A DNA stretch of 64,000 bases. Source: Porpolomopsis calyptriformis (taxonomy: Eukaryota > Basidiomycota > Agaricomycetes > Agaricales > Hygrophoraceae). Below are positions 31,958 to 44,300 of the stretch, one piece after another. Under the pieces are notes generated by a model that searched no databases, had not been told where the DNA came from, and saw only the letters and a program-made list of their open reading frames with translations. The stretch covers positions 248,001 to 312,000 of the forward strand of contig OX621176.1 in assembly GCA_951640195.1 (NCBI GenBank), written 5' to 3'. The first letter of the stretch is position 1. Every line of letters begins with the position of its first letter. Position numbers and translations under genes: made by a program.

Positions 31958-32718
31958 TTATCCTCGGTGGCCATTGCGGGACCGGGACCCGGCTGGGGAT
32001 CGAGACCGAGACCGGGGTGGGAATCGAGGCCGAGCCCGGGGTGGAGACCGGGGTGGGGATCGAGACCGAGACCCGGGTTGGCTTGGGTCGGGTAAATAGG
32101 GTCCATAATCAACAAAAGGTGGAGCTCCATGACCTGTGTATCCTCCCTCGGATGGTGTTGATGGTGCTGGTGATATTGATGGTGATGATCGTGGTGATTC
32201 TGGTGGTGTAGGTTCATCAGTGGGTTCCACGCCTTCCTCTGTTAAAAAATGTAATTTGAATGGTGATAAGATATATTAAAATCGGATGTACGAACTGTCC
32301 CTGAGTGAGGCAGCAGCATTCTCCCTGCATTTGTCATAACTTATCTCCTTGGCCGCCTTGTGATACGCGTTTGGATCCTGGTTGGCCCACTCATCCACTT
32401 GCTTAATGCACTGATAAAAAGTGTTATTTCAATGGCGAGACATATTGGGACTGGACGCACCCTCTCAAGTGCCTCCCTAATGAGACGAAAATCCTTGAGA
32501 CGACTTAGATCGTGCCTCGTTCCATGATGCTCGGCAGTCGGACTGTGAGGGGGAAGAGGGGAATGATGGCCATGGCCCTTACTCGGACCTGGACTGCAGA
32601 AGAGATGGAGAGCATCGAATGGAAACATTGAGTCCACTTACGAGGATGGGTAGGGCAAGGCGTTGACGCGCACTGCACTGACAAAGAGAACGAACGTAAA
32701 AATAGTTGGCAGGTGCAT
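31958..32718 (-). CDS. small secreted protein SSP8 with Arg-Ser-Pro tail
   Basis: Four exons: 32642..32718, 32461..32593, 32296..32410, 31958..32238; 201 residues. Signal peptide MHLPTIFTFVLFVSAVRVNA, then LPYPSS. Exon 2 is His/Pro-rich (KGHGHHSPLPPHSP). Exon 3 has C-x26-C (CIKQVDEWANQ... YDKC). Exon 4 is a Pro/Ser-rich tail ending in imperfect RSRSPP repeats. Every phase agrees and no stop intervenes, so this is the clearest intact member. It is the copy nearest GLE1, whose 3' flank occurs in the array, suggesting the ancestral position. Confidence 0.75.
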
Positions 32719-33395
32719 AATCGGATACTATATGAACAATCGGGGAGTGACCAGCACGGGAGGGTGCAATGAACGTATTGAACTTTTATCTTCTTGGGGA
32801 GTGACCAGCACTGGGGTTTGCAATGAATGAATCGAGATTTTATCCTCTGAGGATCATATCGTGGGTACCAATGAAACCGGTTGGTGGAACAAACTTTTAA
32901 ATTGATAGGGGTGTGCTGATATCCACGGGGCACTCAGCTGACAACTTTTTTCGTCAACGAGCGGACATGCCAGTGCAAGTATTTTCCTTGTGATAAAAAA
33001 AGACCTGTATCCAGTTGGTATGAATCGTAATAGAAAAGACTTGCACCCGGCTGACATGAATCATTCAAGGGTTTTATTGACTATTCAAAGTAGAAAGGAT
33101 TTCTTTTGCGAGCGTTTATCCTCTGAGGATTATATGCCTGGTATCCACTGTGAATTGCCAATCCGACGGGGTGTTTGCCTCGTTGTAAGGCTTAGCACGT
33201 CCAAGAGCTTAGCATTTGTAAATATTGAAACAGTATAGGAGAACCGTCCCTCCTTTTTTCAAACAATCCTTCCGTGGAATTTGTCTGCCTACGAACGCGC
33301 GTTGGTCCGAAAATTAATTATTATTTATTAATAAAGACCGAAAGTTGAATTTGATTATTGTTTACCAAAGCTGGTTATGTATCTAATCCGAGTTT
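32719..33395. other. SSP8 promoter and GLE1 3' flank
   Basis: Holds the duplicated promoter modules of SSP8 (about 32742-32850) and a short direct repeat of the aagacctgtatcc/aagacttgcaccc type at about 32999-33060. The sequence from about 33110 reappears upstream of the GLE1 fragment at 28790. No gene was seen. Confidence 0.5.
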
Positions 33396-35465
33396 CTATG
33401 TGTATTGTATAACAAAGTTCATAATCCTCTCAACCTGTAATTGCACTCGTGTCCTCGACGCCTTGCCCTCGGGTGTCTGCCCCCCAATGACAGCCCCGCC
33501 TCCGAGACCGTTGGTGAGAGCTTCGTACAGCGACGCGAGCAGCTTCATCCATTGCTGTCCCCACAAGCTCGTTGCCTCTATCCCGAACACGTCTAAAGCG
33601 GCTGCAAACCGATCAGACAACTGAAAAGTGAAGACCAAAAAAGGGGGGGCACGAACCATACATGATCTGCGCTCCAGCCGCAGTCTCCAACAACTCCCGA
33701 TCGCTCAACATCCTCGCAAACCATATCCAATATCGCGGAGTCTGGAACATCCGATGCAGCGGCCTATCCACATCCGCCTTCAATATACTGAAATACACCC
33801 TCATCATCCCCGTCATACGCGACATGTACTCCCCAGCGCTCTCCATCCCGCCCTCCTCGCCTTCCTCACCCTCGCCCTCCCCGCTCCACTTCCGGTACCC
33901 CTCCACCTTCGCCCTCGCCTCGCCGTCCTTCCACGGCAGCCCGTCCACGTCCGTCGCGGGCACGCCGACCGGCACGGGCCACCCCCCGGCGCGCTGGACG
34001 AGCTTGGCGAAAAAGACATCGGCAAACATAGGCAGGCTCCCAAGCAGGTTCGCGGCCACCTGCCCGAGTGGGCCCGCGCTCCGCTTTTCCGCCGTCACCT
34101 CCGTCTCGGCCTGGAGCAGGATCGACTTGGAGAGGGAGGAAAGCAAAGCGTGGTAGATATGCGGTGGGTGTGGGGCGGTGTGGGGTGGGATGAGGATGTT
34201 GTGGATTTGGTGGGACTGTGGAGGGCGTGAGTCACGCATCAAAAACCAGAGAAAAGACTGACGATTCGTATGATTGCCTCTCGGTCGTTTGTCAGTTGTC
34301 CGATTTTGGGAGTAATTTGCCGCCGAAGGGCACTCCAGATGGACTTGAGCTCCTTCTGTGACTTGACGGTCTTCATGGGGCCGGCTTTCAGTTGCTAATG
34401 ACGATTGGGTGAATGATAAGGATGAATACCAAGATGTGAAACGTACCAGTAGAATGCCACGAGCGTGTTTCCAGTCTTCTTCGCCGGTCATGAAACCTAG
34501 CAATTGCCTCGCCTGCTCTTCTGCTTGTATTCTCTCCTTCTTTATCCTTTCCTCCTCTTCCTGCCGTCTCTTCGCCTCCTCCTCCTCAGCCTTCTTCCTC
34601 CTCTCCTCCTCTTCCTTCTTTGTCCTTTCCTCCTCCTCCTTCCGTTTCCGTTCCTCCTCTTCCTTCCTCTTCCTCTCCTCCTCCTCCCTCTTCTTCCTCT
34701 CCTCCTCCTCCTTCGCCTTCCGCTCTGCCTCAACCCTCTCCTCCTCGAGTTTGATGACCGCATCGATCCTTTCCCAGAGGACCTTCACCCGCTCCTTCCA
34801 CGCATCCCGCATCTTCGTTTCCTCCTCTTTCTGCCGCAGGTCGAGCGCCGCGAGCTGCTCCTGGACCTCTGCCACCTGGTGCGCGTGCCATGCCGACCGA
34901 CGCTGCGCGTCTCGCGCATGGGCTTGTTCGCGCTTGTGGTAGAACTGCAACTGGAGCGTACGTTGTACCTTCTTGGCCGTGGACTGGGGCAATAGAGGTG
35001 AGAGAAGAAGAAAACAAGAGGAAATGCACACACGAAAGCAGCACTCCTCGTCCGTCGCTCCCATTCTTCGTAGGGATCGGTGTGGCGAGTGAAGAGCCGG
35101 ATGGAAGCCATGGTTTCGTCAAGGTAGCGCTGTTCGGCGGGCGTGCGTGTTATTCGTTTGCTGTGGTGTTATCTTCAGATTCGGTCAGAGAGGGAAGGCA
35201 GGGGTACGCACGGTGGGGCAACGAGTGAGCGAGAGGTGGAATGATGGTCCGAGTCCGAGTCTGAGTGGATCGAATTGTCATTGAAGACGGTGGTTGTTTC
35301 GTTCTCGTTCTCGTCGTCGTCCGAGTCGTCCGAGTCTGAAGGTGCACGATAAGTTGAGGACGATATCGGCGGTTTCCTGTGATGTTTTCTTCAATTTCAA
35401 TGGGTTGAAAGGCAGAGAGAGAGAGGATACCATTGTGACGATGACCTCGGTAGACCAAACCTCAT
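33396..35465 (-). CDS. GLE1: nucleoporin/mRNA export factor GLE1
   Basis: Seven exons: 35431..35465, 35212..35376, 35034..35160, 34447..34983, 34263..34394, 33657..34215, 33396..33601; 586 residues. N-terminus Ser/Asp-rich; residues about 135-280 form a long highly charged coiled coil (KEEEERKRKEEEE-type repeats); then the GLE1 helical domain with LRRQITPKIGQL, HIYHALLSSLSKSILLQAE, PRYWIWFARML and WGQQWMKLLASLYEALT. GLE1 sits on the cytoplasmic face of the nuclear pore and, with inositol hexakisphosphate, activates the DEAD-box ATPase Dbp5 to release mRNPs. The last intron uses the acceptor at 33602, which joins MY to AALDV as the family requires. Its 3' third is duplicated at 29008-29657. 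Confidence 0.88.
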
Positions 35466-35519
35466 GTTTAATGTCGTGGTTGAGAGCCAGGATTGGGAAA
35501 AAACAGGGTTAAACACAAA

Positions 35520-36349
35520 CTACGAATGTAAATAAATGTTCGTCCCCGCTCTTATCAACTCGCTCAATCTCAGCCATTTGCGAGCCTCGATAAGAAACAG
35601 TCCGGTGCCTACTACAGGGTACCTACCAGCACGACGACCACTATCGTCCGGATTGAGTACGATTCGCTCCAGCCGTGGGTTCGCGCTTATCTGGAGTAGT
35701 GCCGGGTTCCAGACCGTCGGGAGGAGGGTGAGGAGGGTGCACAGCGCGGGTGCTTGCGAGAGACTCTGCGCGAGGAGTGCGGCCGTGCCCGTTGCGTCGT
35801 ACGCGAGGCGGAAGGCGATGTGGGCGGTGGACTGGATCGAGATCAGTTATGGATCACAGGAGGAATGGGCTGGGCGCGCACGAGGTGTTTCCACTGGTGG
35901 ATGGCGTGGGCGAGGCCGACGATGATCTGTCGAGGCTTCGGCTGGGAGAGGTAGACGTTGGCCTTTCGCACGGTCAGGTTCTTCACCGCGGGGAGGGCGG
36001 CGAGCGCTTGAGAGACGGCGGCGGTTTGGGCTATCGCGTCCTCCTCATTTGAGAGCGGGTCGTCTAGGGTGATGTCGAGCAGCTCTGTAGATGGACAGGC
36101 CCGGATGACGGGTGCGAATTCAGGGAAGACGCCTGAAAGGACGAGGGCGCGGACGGCGGTGGCGAGTGCGGGGTTGTTCGATAGTGTGTGGGCGAGGAGC
36201 GTGGCGCTGTGGGTATAGCGGAGGTGGAGGGTGTGGTAGAGAAGGGGGGTAGCGATGCGAAGCCAGGATTTTGAGACGAGGAGGATGGATGTGGAAGGGA
36301 GGGAGAGGGAGATGATGCGTTCCAAAATTTCTTCAGGTACGTGTGCCAT
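35520..36349 (-). CDS. F-box protein
   Basis: Exons 35882..36349 and 35520..35831 give 259 residues. The N-terminus is an F-box (PEEILERIISLSLPSTSILLVSKSW... LLYHTLHLR), which binds Skp1 in SCF ubiquitin ligases. The rest is Leu/Ala-rich with repeated LPAV..LT and LLTLLPTV segments suggesting a degenerate leucine-rich-repeat substrate domain. The intron 35832..35881 joins HQWKHL to STAHIAF. Partner and target unknown. A fragment of this gene recurs beyond NLR-2 at 40795-40932. Confidence 0.75.
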
Positions 36350-36674
36350 CGAGTCGATCTGATTTAATTTCAGGCATCCTCGCCATCGATCTCAATTTAT
36401 TCACACCAACGTTCACCACTTCGTCACAAGAACTCTGCCCTATCATTCGAAAAACAAATTCGACGGCGTGAAATCAGCAAGGCGATGGACATTCCCAAGC
36501 AGTGCAACGGGCATAGAATAAAAGTAACCTGGAGCAAGATGAACCGTACAAATCAAATTCACAAAGTAAGGCAACACAAGGCGGTGGAACCAGTGCAACG
36601 GAAGGGTTAAGTAACCTCGATCGAATAGGGAAATCCCGAAAAGCTGTGCTTATCACTCGCTCATCTTCACCATC
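36350..36674. other. divergent promoter region of the F-box gene and NLR-2
   Basis: No gene was seen. The NLR-2-proximal part belongs to the inverted repeat and resembles the upstream region of NLR-1. Confidence 0.5.
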
Positions 36675-39600
36675 ATGTCCATTCAGATTCACGACAGCAC
36701 CGTCTACTTTGCAGGGCGTGATCAGTACAACCAAACCACACATCAAGGTGAGTCCAGCTGTCGGACAATGAGTGATAATGAACAAGGCATTCCAGACGAA
36801 CATCCTCCACATGCCCTCTTTGCTCCTTTCAACTGTAAAGATCGGGCTCGATGCTTGGAAGGGACAAGGATCGACATCCTGGATCAGATTTATCGCTGGA
36901 TTGGCGTCAGCGGGCTGCAACCTGCGGTTGTGAACACAGACGCCAATACTACTGCGGATACGTGTATCTTTTGGATCAACGGATCGGGCGGTACTGGGAA
37001 AACGACGATTGCTTATACCGTTGCGGAGGTCTGTCGGGCTCATGGTGTCCTTGGCGCCAGCTTCTTTTGCTCTCGGGACGATGCGGATTGCAGCAATCCG
37101 AATCTCATCTTTACCACTATCGCCTATCAGCTTGGGATGTTTAGCGATTTATTCCGAGCGGAGGTTACTCGTGCTATGAAAGCAAATCGCGACATTGGCT
37201 ATGCGACTCCTTCATATCAACTCGAAGAACTGATCATTAAACCTCTTCGCACTCTCAGAAACTCAATGTCTCCATGCGTTATTGTATTGGATGCACTTGA
37301 TGAGTGCAAAGAAGCTGGGACAACCTCAGTGATCTTATCATCACTTTCTCGTTACGTCAATGAACTATTCCCATTAAAGTTCTTATTGACGAGTCGCCCC
37401 GAAAGCAATATCACCACCGCTTTCAAATCAAACGAACTGAACCCAATCACTCGCCGATACGTTTTGCACGAAGTGGAATTAGCCGTCGTACAGACTGATA
37501 TCGAACATTACCTTTCGACCAAACTTGCGTTAACGAGAACGTTCTATCATCTTGAAAACGAATGGCCCTCTACGGCAGATATCCATTCCCTGACGCGACT
37601 ATCTTTTGGACTGTTCATCTTTGCGTCAACATCAATCAGATTCGTCGAGGATCGAAACTATTGCGACCCAAAAGGCCAACTTGGTCGTCTTCTGTGTAAT
37701 GAACCTACGGAAACTGAAGACTCATCCCCGCATTACAACCTTGATCGGTTATACGCTCAAGTGTTGAATGATGCATTTCCCAACATATCTTTTCCTCTTT
37801 CTGTTCGATTGAAGAAGATTCTAGGCACCATTGTTCTCCTCCGAGACCCACTCTCATCAGTTTCTCTCGAACGATTACTAGGCGTGCCATTGCGTACGGT
37901 TCGAGTGACGCTTCGGCAGCTTCATTCGGTGATCATGGTGCCCGACGATGACATGCAAGTTATTCGAACTCTTCATCCATCATTTTTCGACTTCATAACG
38001 AATCCAAATCGATGTCTTAATCCGAAATATGTCGTCGACCCTCAAGTACAACATACGCTACTTGCTTGTGCTTGTCTATCTGCTATGAAGGAGTTGAAGC
38101 GAGATATATGTGGAATACGAAATCCATCATTACTCAATACCGAGGTGGACAACCTTCCAATGCGTGTCGTGACTTGCATCAAACCCGAATTGCAATATGC
38201 CTGTCGTCATTGGTCTTGGCACCTACAAAATGCGACGTTCTCTGACAGTCTCGTTAACCTCTTGAACGGGTTTTGTTCGAACTATCTGCTGTACTGGCTT
38301 GAGGCGCTTAGTCTAATCGGAGATGTTCGAAATGGTCTGCTTGCGTTAGATGTAACACAAAGGACGATTGCTGTATGTTGTCTGCTCTCTCTGAATGGGC
38401 AATACTCACTTCATTCTACAGGAAGCGGACAAAAGCATGATTGACGCCAAGGAATTACTCCATGATTGCGAGCGGTTCACCCGGGAATATTTCTGGATCA
38501 TCAGCAATTCTTCACTTCAAATATACCACTCTGCGTTACTGTTCGCTCCTCAGGAAAGCCTAATGAAAAAGATATATGGGAGAGAGCTGGATGGTCCTGT
38601 GAAAATATACCGTGGATTGGATGAGAGATGGGATTCATGCATACGGACGATAGAAGGACATACCGGTGAGGTCCTGTCAGTTACGTTCTCTCCAGATGGT
38701 ACGCGTATTGTTTCTGGATCCGAGGACGGAACCGTTCGTCTGTGGGACGCATTGAGCGGTGCACATTTGAATACCCTCAAGGGATGTTCCTCCCACGTAA
38801 AGTCGGCCACATTTTCCCCTGATGGCACGCATATCGTGTCTGGATCCACTGACAATGCTCTTCGGCTTTGGGACGCAGTCGGCGGTGCACATCTCAACAC
38901 CCTCAAGGGACATTCCAGTTCAGTAAATTCGGTCGCATTTTCCCCCGATGGCATGCGTATTGTCTCTGGATCCTCTGACAATACTGTTCGGCTGTGGGAC
39001 GCAAGGAGCGGTGCACATATGAACACCCTCGAGGGACATTCCGGCACGGTATCTTCGGTCGCATTTTCCCCCGATGGCATGCGTATTGTCTCTGGATCCT
39101 ATGACAAAACTGTTCGGCTGTGGGGCGCAGTGAGCGGTGCACCTCTGGACACTCTTCAAGGACATTCCGGCTGGGTATCTTCGGTCGCATTCTCTCCCGA
39201 TGGCACGCGTATCGTGTCTGGATCCACCGACAGTACCGTTCGGCTTTGGGACGCCCTCGGCGGTGCACATCTCAACACCCTCGGGCGACATTCCGACTGG
39301 GTAGAATCGGTCGCATTTTGCCCCGTTGGCACGCGTGTCGTGTCTGGATCTAGGGACACCACTGTTCGGCTGTGGGATGCAATCAGCGGTACACATCTGC
39401 ACACCTTCGAGAGATATGCCGGCCGGGTAAATTCAGTCGCATTCTCCCCTGATGGCGCGCGTATCGTGTCTGCATATGCATCCGGCAATATCATTCGACT
39501 GTGGGACATAGTCAGTGGTGCGCCTATGAACGCCCTCCAAGGACCCTCCGAATATGTATGGTCGATCGCTTTCTCCCTCGATGGCACGCGCTTCGTGTCT

Positions 39601-40555
39601 GCACCCGGCTATTTTATTCAGTTGTGGGACACCGTCAGTGGTGCACAGCTGAACACCCTTGAAGGACATTCTGCCTTGGTGTTTTCGGTCGCATTCTCTC
39701 CCGATGGCTTGCGTATTGTATCTGGATCCTTAGACGATATTATGCTGTGGGACGCCCTCGGCGGTGCACATCTCAACACCCTCAAGGGACATTCCTCCTG
39801 GATAAATTCGGTCTCATTTTCCCCCGATGGCATGCGTATCATCTCTGGATCCTCTGACAATACTGTTCGGCTGTGGGACGCAAGGAGCGGTGCACATATG
39901 AACACTCTCGAGGGACATTCCGACACGGTATCTTCGGTCGCGTTCTCCCCCGATGGCACCCGTGTTGTGTCTGGATCCCATGACAAGACTGTTCGGCTAT
40001 GGGACGCAGTGAGTGGTGCACATCTGAACACCCTCAAGGGATCTTCCGATAAAGTACTTTCACTTGCATTCTCTCATGATGGCACGTGTATCGTGTCTGG
40101 ATCCTATGACAATACCATTCACTTATGGGACGCCGTTAGTGGTGTACATCTGAACACCCTCACAGCATATTACAGCTCGGTTGAATCCGTCGCGCAATCT
40201 TATAATTTATGCCAAAACCCGTTTACCAATGGCGCAAACCCAACTGGACCAGTGTTTGGTTATGTTGCGCAAGACGGCTGGGTCCACTCAATCACTCGGA
40301 ATCGGAGGATTTGCTGGATTCCGGTCTCTTATAGACCGCGCAAGCTTGCTTTGAACGGGGACCGCGTAGTTTTCGGCATAGCGGTTGGTCGTTTGGTTTT
40401 CCTTGATTTTGCGAACACGGACATCTATTTTCGTAATCTATAGTGGCGCCTAGCTCGTTGTGGGCTCGTCGTTTAAAAATCCTTGTCGTTGGAGATTTAC
40501 TTTTACTACCTCTACCGCAGCTTTATGGTTTTCTGGGGGCAGGAGCTTATAATAA
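36615..40555. repeat. right arm of the ~3.9-kb inverted repeat carrying NLR-2
   Basis: Reverse-orientation counterpart of about 8535-12485, as judged from matching coding sequence, intron sequences and both flanks. Edges are by eye. Confidence 0.75.
36675..40443 (+). CDS. NACHT-WD40 NLR-type receptor (NLR-2)
   Basis: Exons 36675..36747, 36796..38372 and 38422..40443; 1223 residues. Organisation equals NLR-1: short N-terminal exon (STVYFAGRDQYNQ), NACHT with GSGGTGKTT, VIVLDALDECKE and LLTSRPES, then about 12 WD40 repeats and the cap ending DIYFRNL. The NACHT halves of NLR-1 and NLR-2 differ at only a few positions, whereas the WD40 repeats differ in order and composition. Repeats 3-4 and 10-11 of NLR-2 are almost the same sequence, a sign of recent internal copying. 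The protein is probably a cytosolic sensor in heterokaryon incompatibility or defence; that role is inference from the family. Confidence 0.9.
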
Positions 40556-40794
40556 AATGCTACATTATCTTGAATTATGAATTATGCTACTGATAGTGTA
40601 GAAAAACCGAAAGTTTTGCACGTCCTTGCTCTATAAATGAAGCTCACATCACTGTGGTAGACATTGTCCATAGAGAGTGTGTCAAAGAGGGGGGACATCA
40701 AATTTCCCTCTGAGCTGTGTTTTCATAGCAGCAGATTCAGAACAAAAGTAATTGTTGAATCGAAATCTCGAGCAAAGGGTCAAATCACTGGTGC

Positions 40795-40932
40795 TGTGGG
40801 TATAGCGGAGATGGAGGTTGTGGTAGAGAAGGGGAGTAGCGATGCAAAGCCAGGATTTTGAGACCAGGAGGATGGATGTTGAAGGGAGGGAGAGGGAAAT
40901 GATGCAGTATTTCTTCAGGTACGTGTGCCACC
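40795..40932 (-). pseudogene. F-box gene fragment
   Basis: About 138 bases match the start of the F-box gene at 36210-36349 (SLSLPSTSILLVSKSWL then LLYHNLHLRYTHS) but without a start codon or the rest of the gene. It lies between the convergent 3' ends of NLR-2 and NLR-3. Confidence 0.7.
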
Positions 40933-41303
40933 TTAACACCGATTTACAGTTTCTATGAAAATTAGTAACAACCGCTACCCCATTCCACAACCTCTTTCTG
41001 GTCGGTCGTATTTTTGCATATTGTAACATTATTCTGGTCGGTCGTGTATTTTGCATATCTTTGAAGGTGCACAAAAGCAAGCCTAAAGGTTATTGTACAA
41101 AGTAGACCGTTTACATACAAAATTACAAAATTTGTCGTGGGCATTGTCCCAGACAGCCATAAAATCATAAAAGCAAAGCCATCATAAAGGTTTTCCACCG
41201 TCACCAAAGGAATGGGCATCTTGCCAAGAGCTACCGAAATGTGCAGAGATTTACGGAAATTTCGTGAGAATGGGCCCAGAAAGCCGCAACAGAGCCAGAG
41301 GAA

Positions 41304-44300
41304 CTAAAGGTTACAGAAGTAAAAACCCATACCTGCTAAATCAAGAATCATAACACGACCATCCTCTCTGCCGAACACCACCCGATTTCCGTTCACGTCG
41401 AGCGTCTTTGGGGTACAAGAGGCCGGCATCCAACAAATCCTCCGATTCAGAGTGAATGAGTGAACCCATCCGTCATCAGCGATATAACCAAATATCGGAC
41501 CGACAGGATTCAAACCAGGAGTGGACGACGAGTTTTGGGATAGACTATAAGACCGCGCAACCGATTTGGTCTCTCTGGAATGTCCGTTGACGGTCGTCAG
41601 ATGTGTACCATCGGCTGCGTCCCAAAGCCGTAAGATACCGTCATGGGATCCAGACACGATACGCGTCCCGTCTGAGGAGAATGCGACAGAATCTACCGAA
41701 GAGGAATGTCCTACGAGAGTGCTCAGATGTGCACCACTCATTCCGTCCCACATGCGAATAGTTTTGTCGGTAGAGCCAGATACGATGCGCGTGCCGTCGG
41801 GAGAGAATGCGACCGAATTAACGCACGAAGTATGGCCCTTGAGAATATTCAGATTTGCACCGCTGACCGCGTCCCAGAGCCGAACCGTTTTATCAAGAGA
41901 CGCAGACACCGCGAACATGCCGTCTGGCGAAAACGCAACGGAATCCACCCAAGAGGAATGTCCCTTGAGAGTGTTCGTAAGTGCGCCACTCATCGCGTCC
42001 CACAGCCGAACGGTGTTATCACTAGATCCAGAAACGATACGCGTGCCATCTGGGGAAAAGGCGACGGAGTCGACCGAGGAGGAATGTCCTTTGAGGGTAT
42101 TCAAATGGACACCGCTGACCGAATCCCACAAGAAAATAGTACAGTCATCAGATCCAGACGCAACACGCGTGCCATCGGCAGAAAATGCGACCGACTCTAC
42201 CGAGGAGGTGTGTCCGTTGACTATGTTCAGATGTGCACCACTGACGGCATCCCACAGTCGAAGAGTTCTATCGTTGGATGTGGACACGATACGCATACTA
42301 TCCAAAGAGAACGCGACTGAAGTGACCCAGGAAGAATGTGCCTCGAGGGTGATCAAGGCCATCCCACTCACCGCGTCCCATAGCCGAATGGTTTTGTCAG
42401 AAGATCCGGACACGATACGCATGCCATTGGGAGAGAATGCGACAGACAATATGTATTCGGAATGTCCTTCGAGGGTGATCAGATGCGCCCCACTCGCCGC
42501 GTCCCATAGCCGAAGAGTTTCATCGGAGGACGCAGAAACAATGCGCTTGCTATCCGGGGAAAATGCCACCGAATTGACAGCAGAGGAATGTCCCATGAGG
42601 ATGTTTAGGATTACCCCACTCACTGCATCCCACACCCCGAGGGTCTCATCATCGCATCCAGACGCGATACGCGTGCCGTCTGGAGAAAATGCGACCGATA
42701 CAACCCAGGATGAGTGTCCCTCGAGAGTGTTCAGATGCGCACCGCTGATGGCATCCCACACCCGAACAGTGTTGTCGCTGGATCCAGACGCGACACGCAT
42801 CCCGTCTGGAGAGAATGCGACCGATTTGATTCTGTCGAAATGTCCTACGAGGGTGATCAACTCTGCGCCGCTAATTGAGTCCCATAGCCGAACAGTACAG
42901 TCATCGGATCCGGACACGATGCGTCCGCCCCGTGGACTGAATGCGACTGAATTTACCCAGTCAGAATGTCCCCCAAGGGTGATCAGATGTCCGCCAGTGG
43001 AGGCGTCCCATAGCCGAAGAGTTTTGTCATCAGAGCCAGAGACAATGAACCTGCCGTCCGGAGAAAAAGCGGCTGACTTGACCCGATGGTTATGTCCTTC
43101 CATCGTCTGTATCCAAGGATTCCATCTCTGATCTGCTGCATTGTGCATCTTCATCGAAAGGTCTAGTTCTCCTGCATACGTCTTCTTGATAGAGGCTTCC
43201 GAAGGGGTGAACAGCAACCCAGAATGGTATATTTGAAGAGAGGAATGACCGATGACCGAGAACTGGAGGATAAGGCGTTCGCAATCATGACATAAACGGA
43301 TAGAATCAGTCATGTCTCTGCCTGATTTCTATTAAAGCTAAGTAAGTCATGAGCGTTAGAGAGAATCGAGGTAACGAACAGCAATTGCATGTCGTGCGGT
43401 AACCAATGCAAGCAAAGCATTTCGAAGATCTCCCATCAGACTGAGTGCCTCAACCCAGTAAAGTAGATATTTTGAGCAAAAATCCTCCACAAGGTTGAGG
43501 AGGATGTCAGAGAACATCGCATTTGACAAGTGCCAAGTCCAATGACGACATGCATATTGAAGTTGAGGTGGAATGCAAGTCATGATACGTCCCGGAAGGT
43601 CCTTTATTTCGCTATTGAGCAATGATGGATTCCTGATTCCACAAATATCTCGCCTTAGTTCCTTCATAAGGTTCAGACAGGCACGCGCAAGTAAAGTATG
43701 CTGTGCCCGAGGGTTCACAAGGAACACAGGATTCAGACATCGAGTCGGATTCGTTATGAAGTCGAAAAATGAGGAATGAAACATTCGAATCACTTGTGCA
43801 TCGTCATCAGGCACCACAACGATCGAGTGAAGACGTTCCAGTGTCTCTCGAGCCGTGCCTGGGTTCAGGCCTAGTAATTGTTCGAGAGAAAGCGAAGGGA
43901 GCGGGTCTCGGAGGAGGACGATGGTGCCTAGAATCATCTTGAGCCGACCTGAAAGACCAGGGGATATGTTAGGGAAAGCATGGTTCAACACTTGAGCGTA
44001 TAGCTGGTCCGACGCATAGTTCGGAGACGAACTGCCCGTCGACGTAGTGGGTGCGTGAGACAGGAAACGCGCGAGTTGGTTTTTGGGGTTAGAATAGTTT
44101 CGATCTTCGATGAACCTGACAGAAATCGCTGCAAATATGAAAAGGCCTGAAGCCAACCCTGTTAGGGCATGGATGGCTGCCGTCGATGGCCAGTCACTTT
44201 CGAGATGATACAACTCTCTCGTTGAAGCGAGTTTCGATGAAAAGTAGCACTCGATATCACCCTGCCCGCCGCCTGGCTCAACCAAAACCTGTCGTTGCGT

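Noticed and set aside
34409..34995. Long plus-strand Ser/Leu-rich frames across GLE1
   Set aside because: They are the complement of the Glu/Lys/Arg coiled-coil codons of GLE1 exon 4.
41566..43131. A 521-codon open frame antisense to the NLR-3 WD40 repeats (similar ones at 9888-10421 and 38550-39587)
   Set aside because: It is the complement of highly repetitive WD40 codons; the antisense frame repeats with the same period and carries no independent domain.
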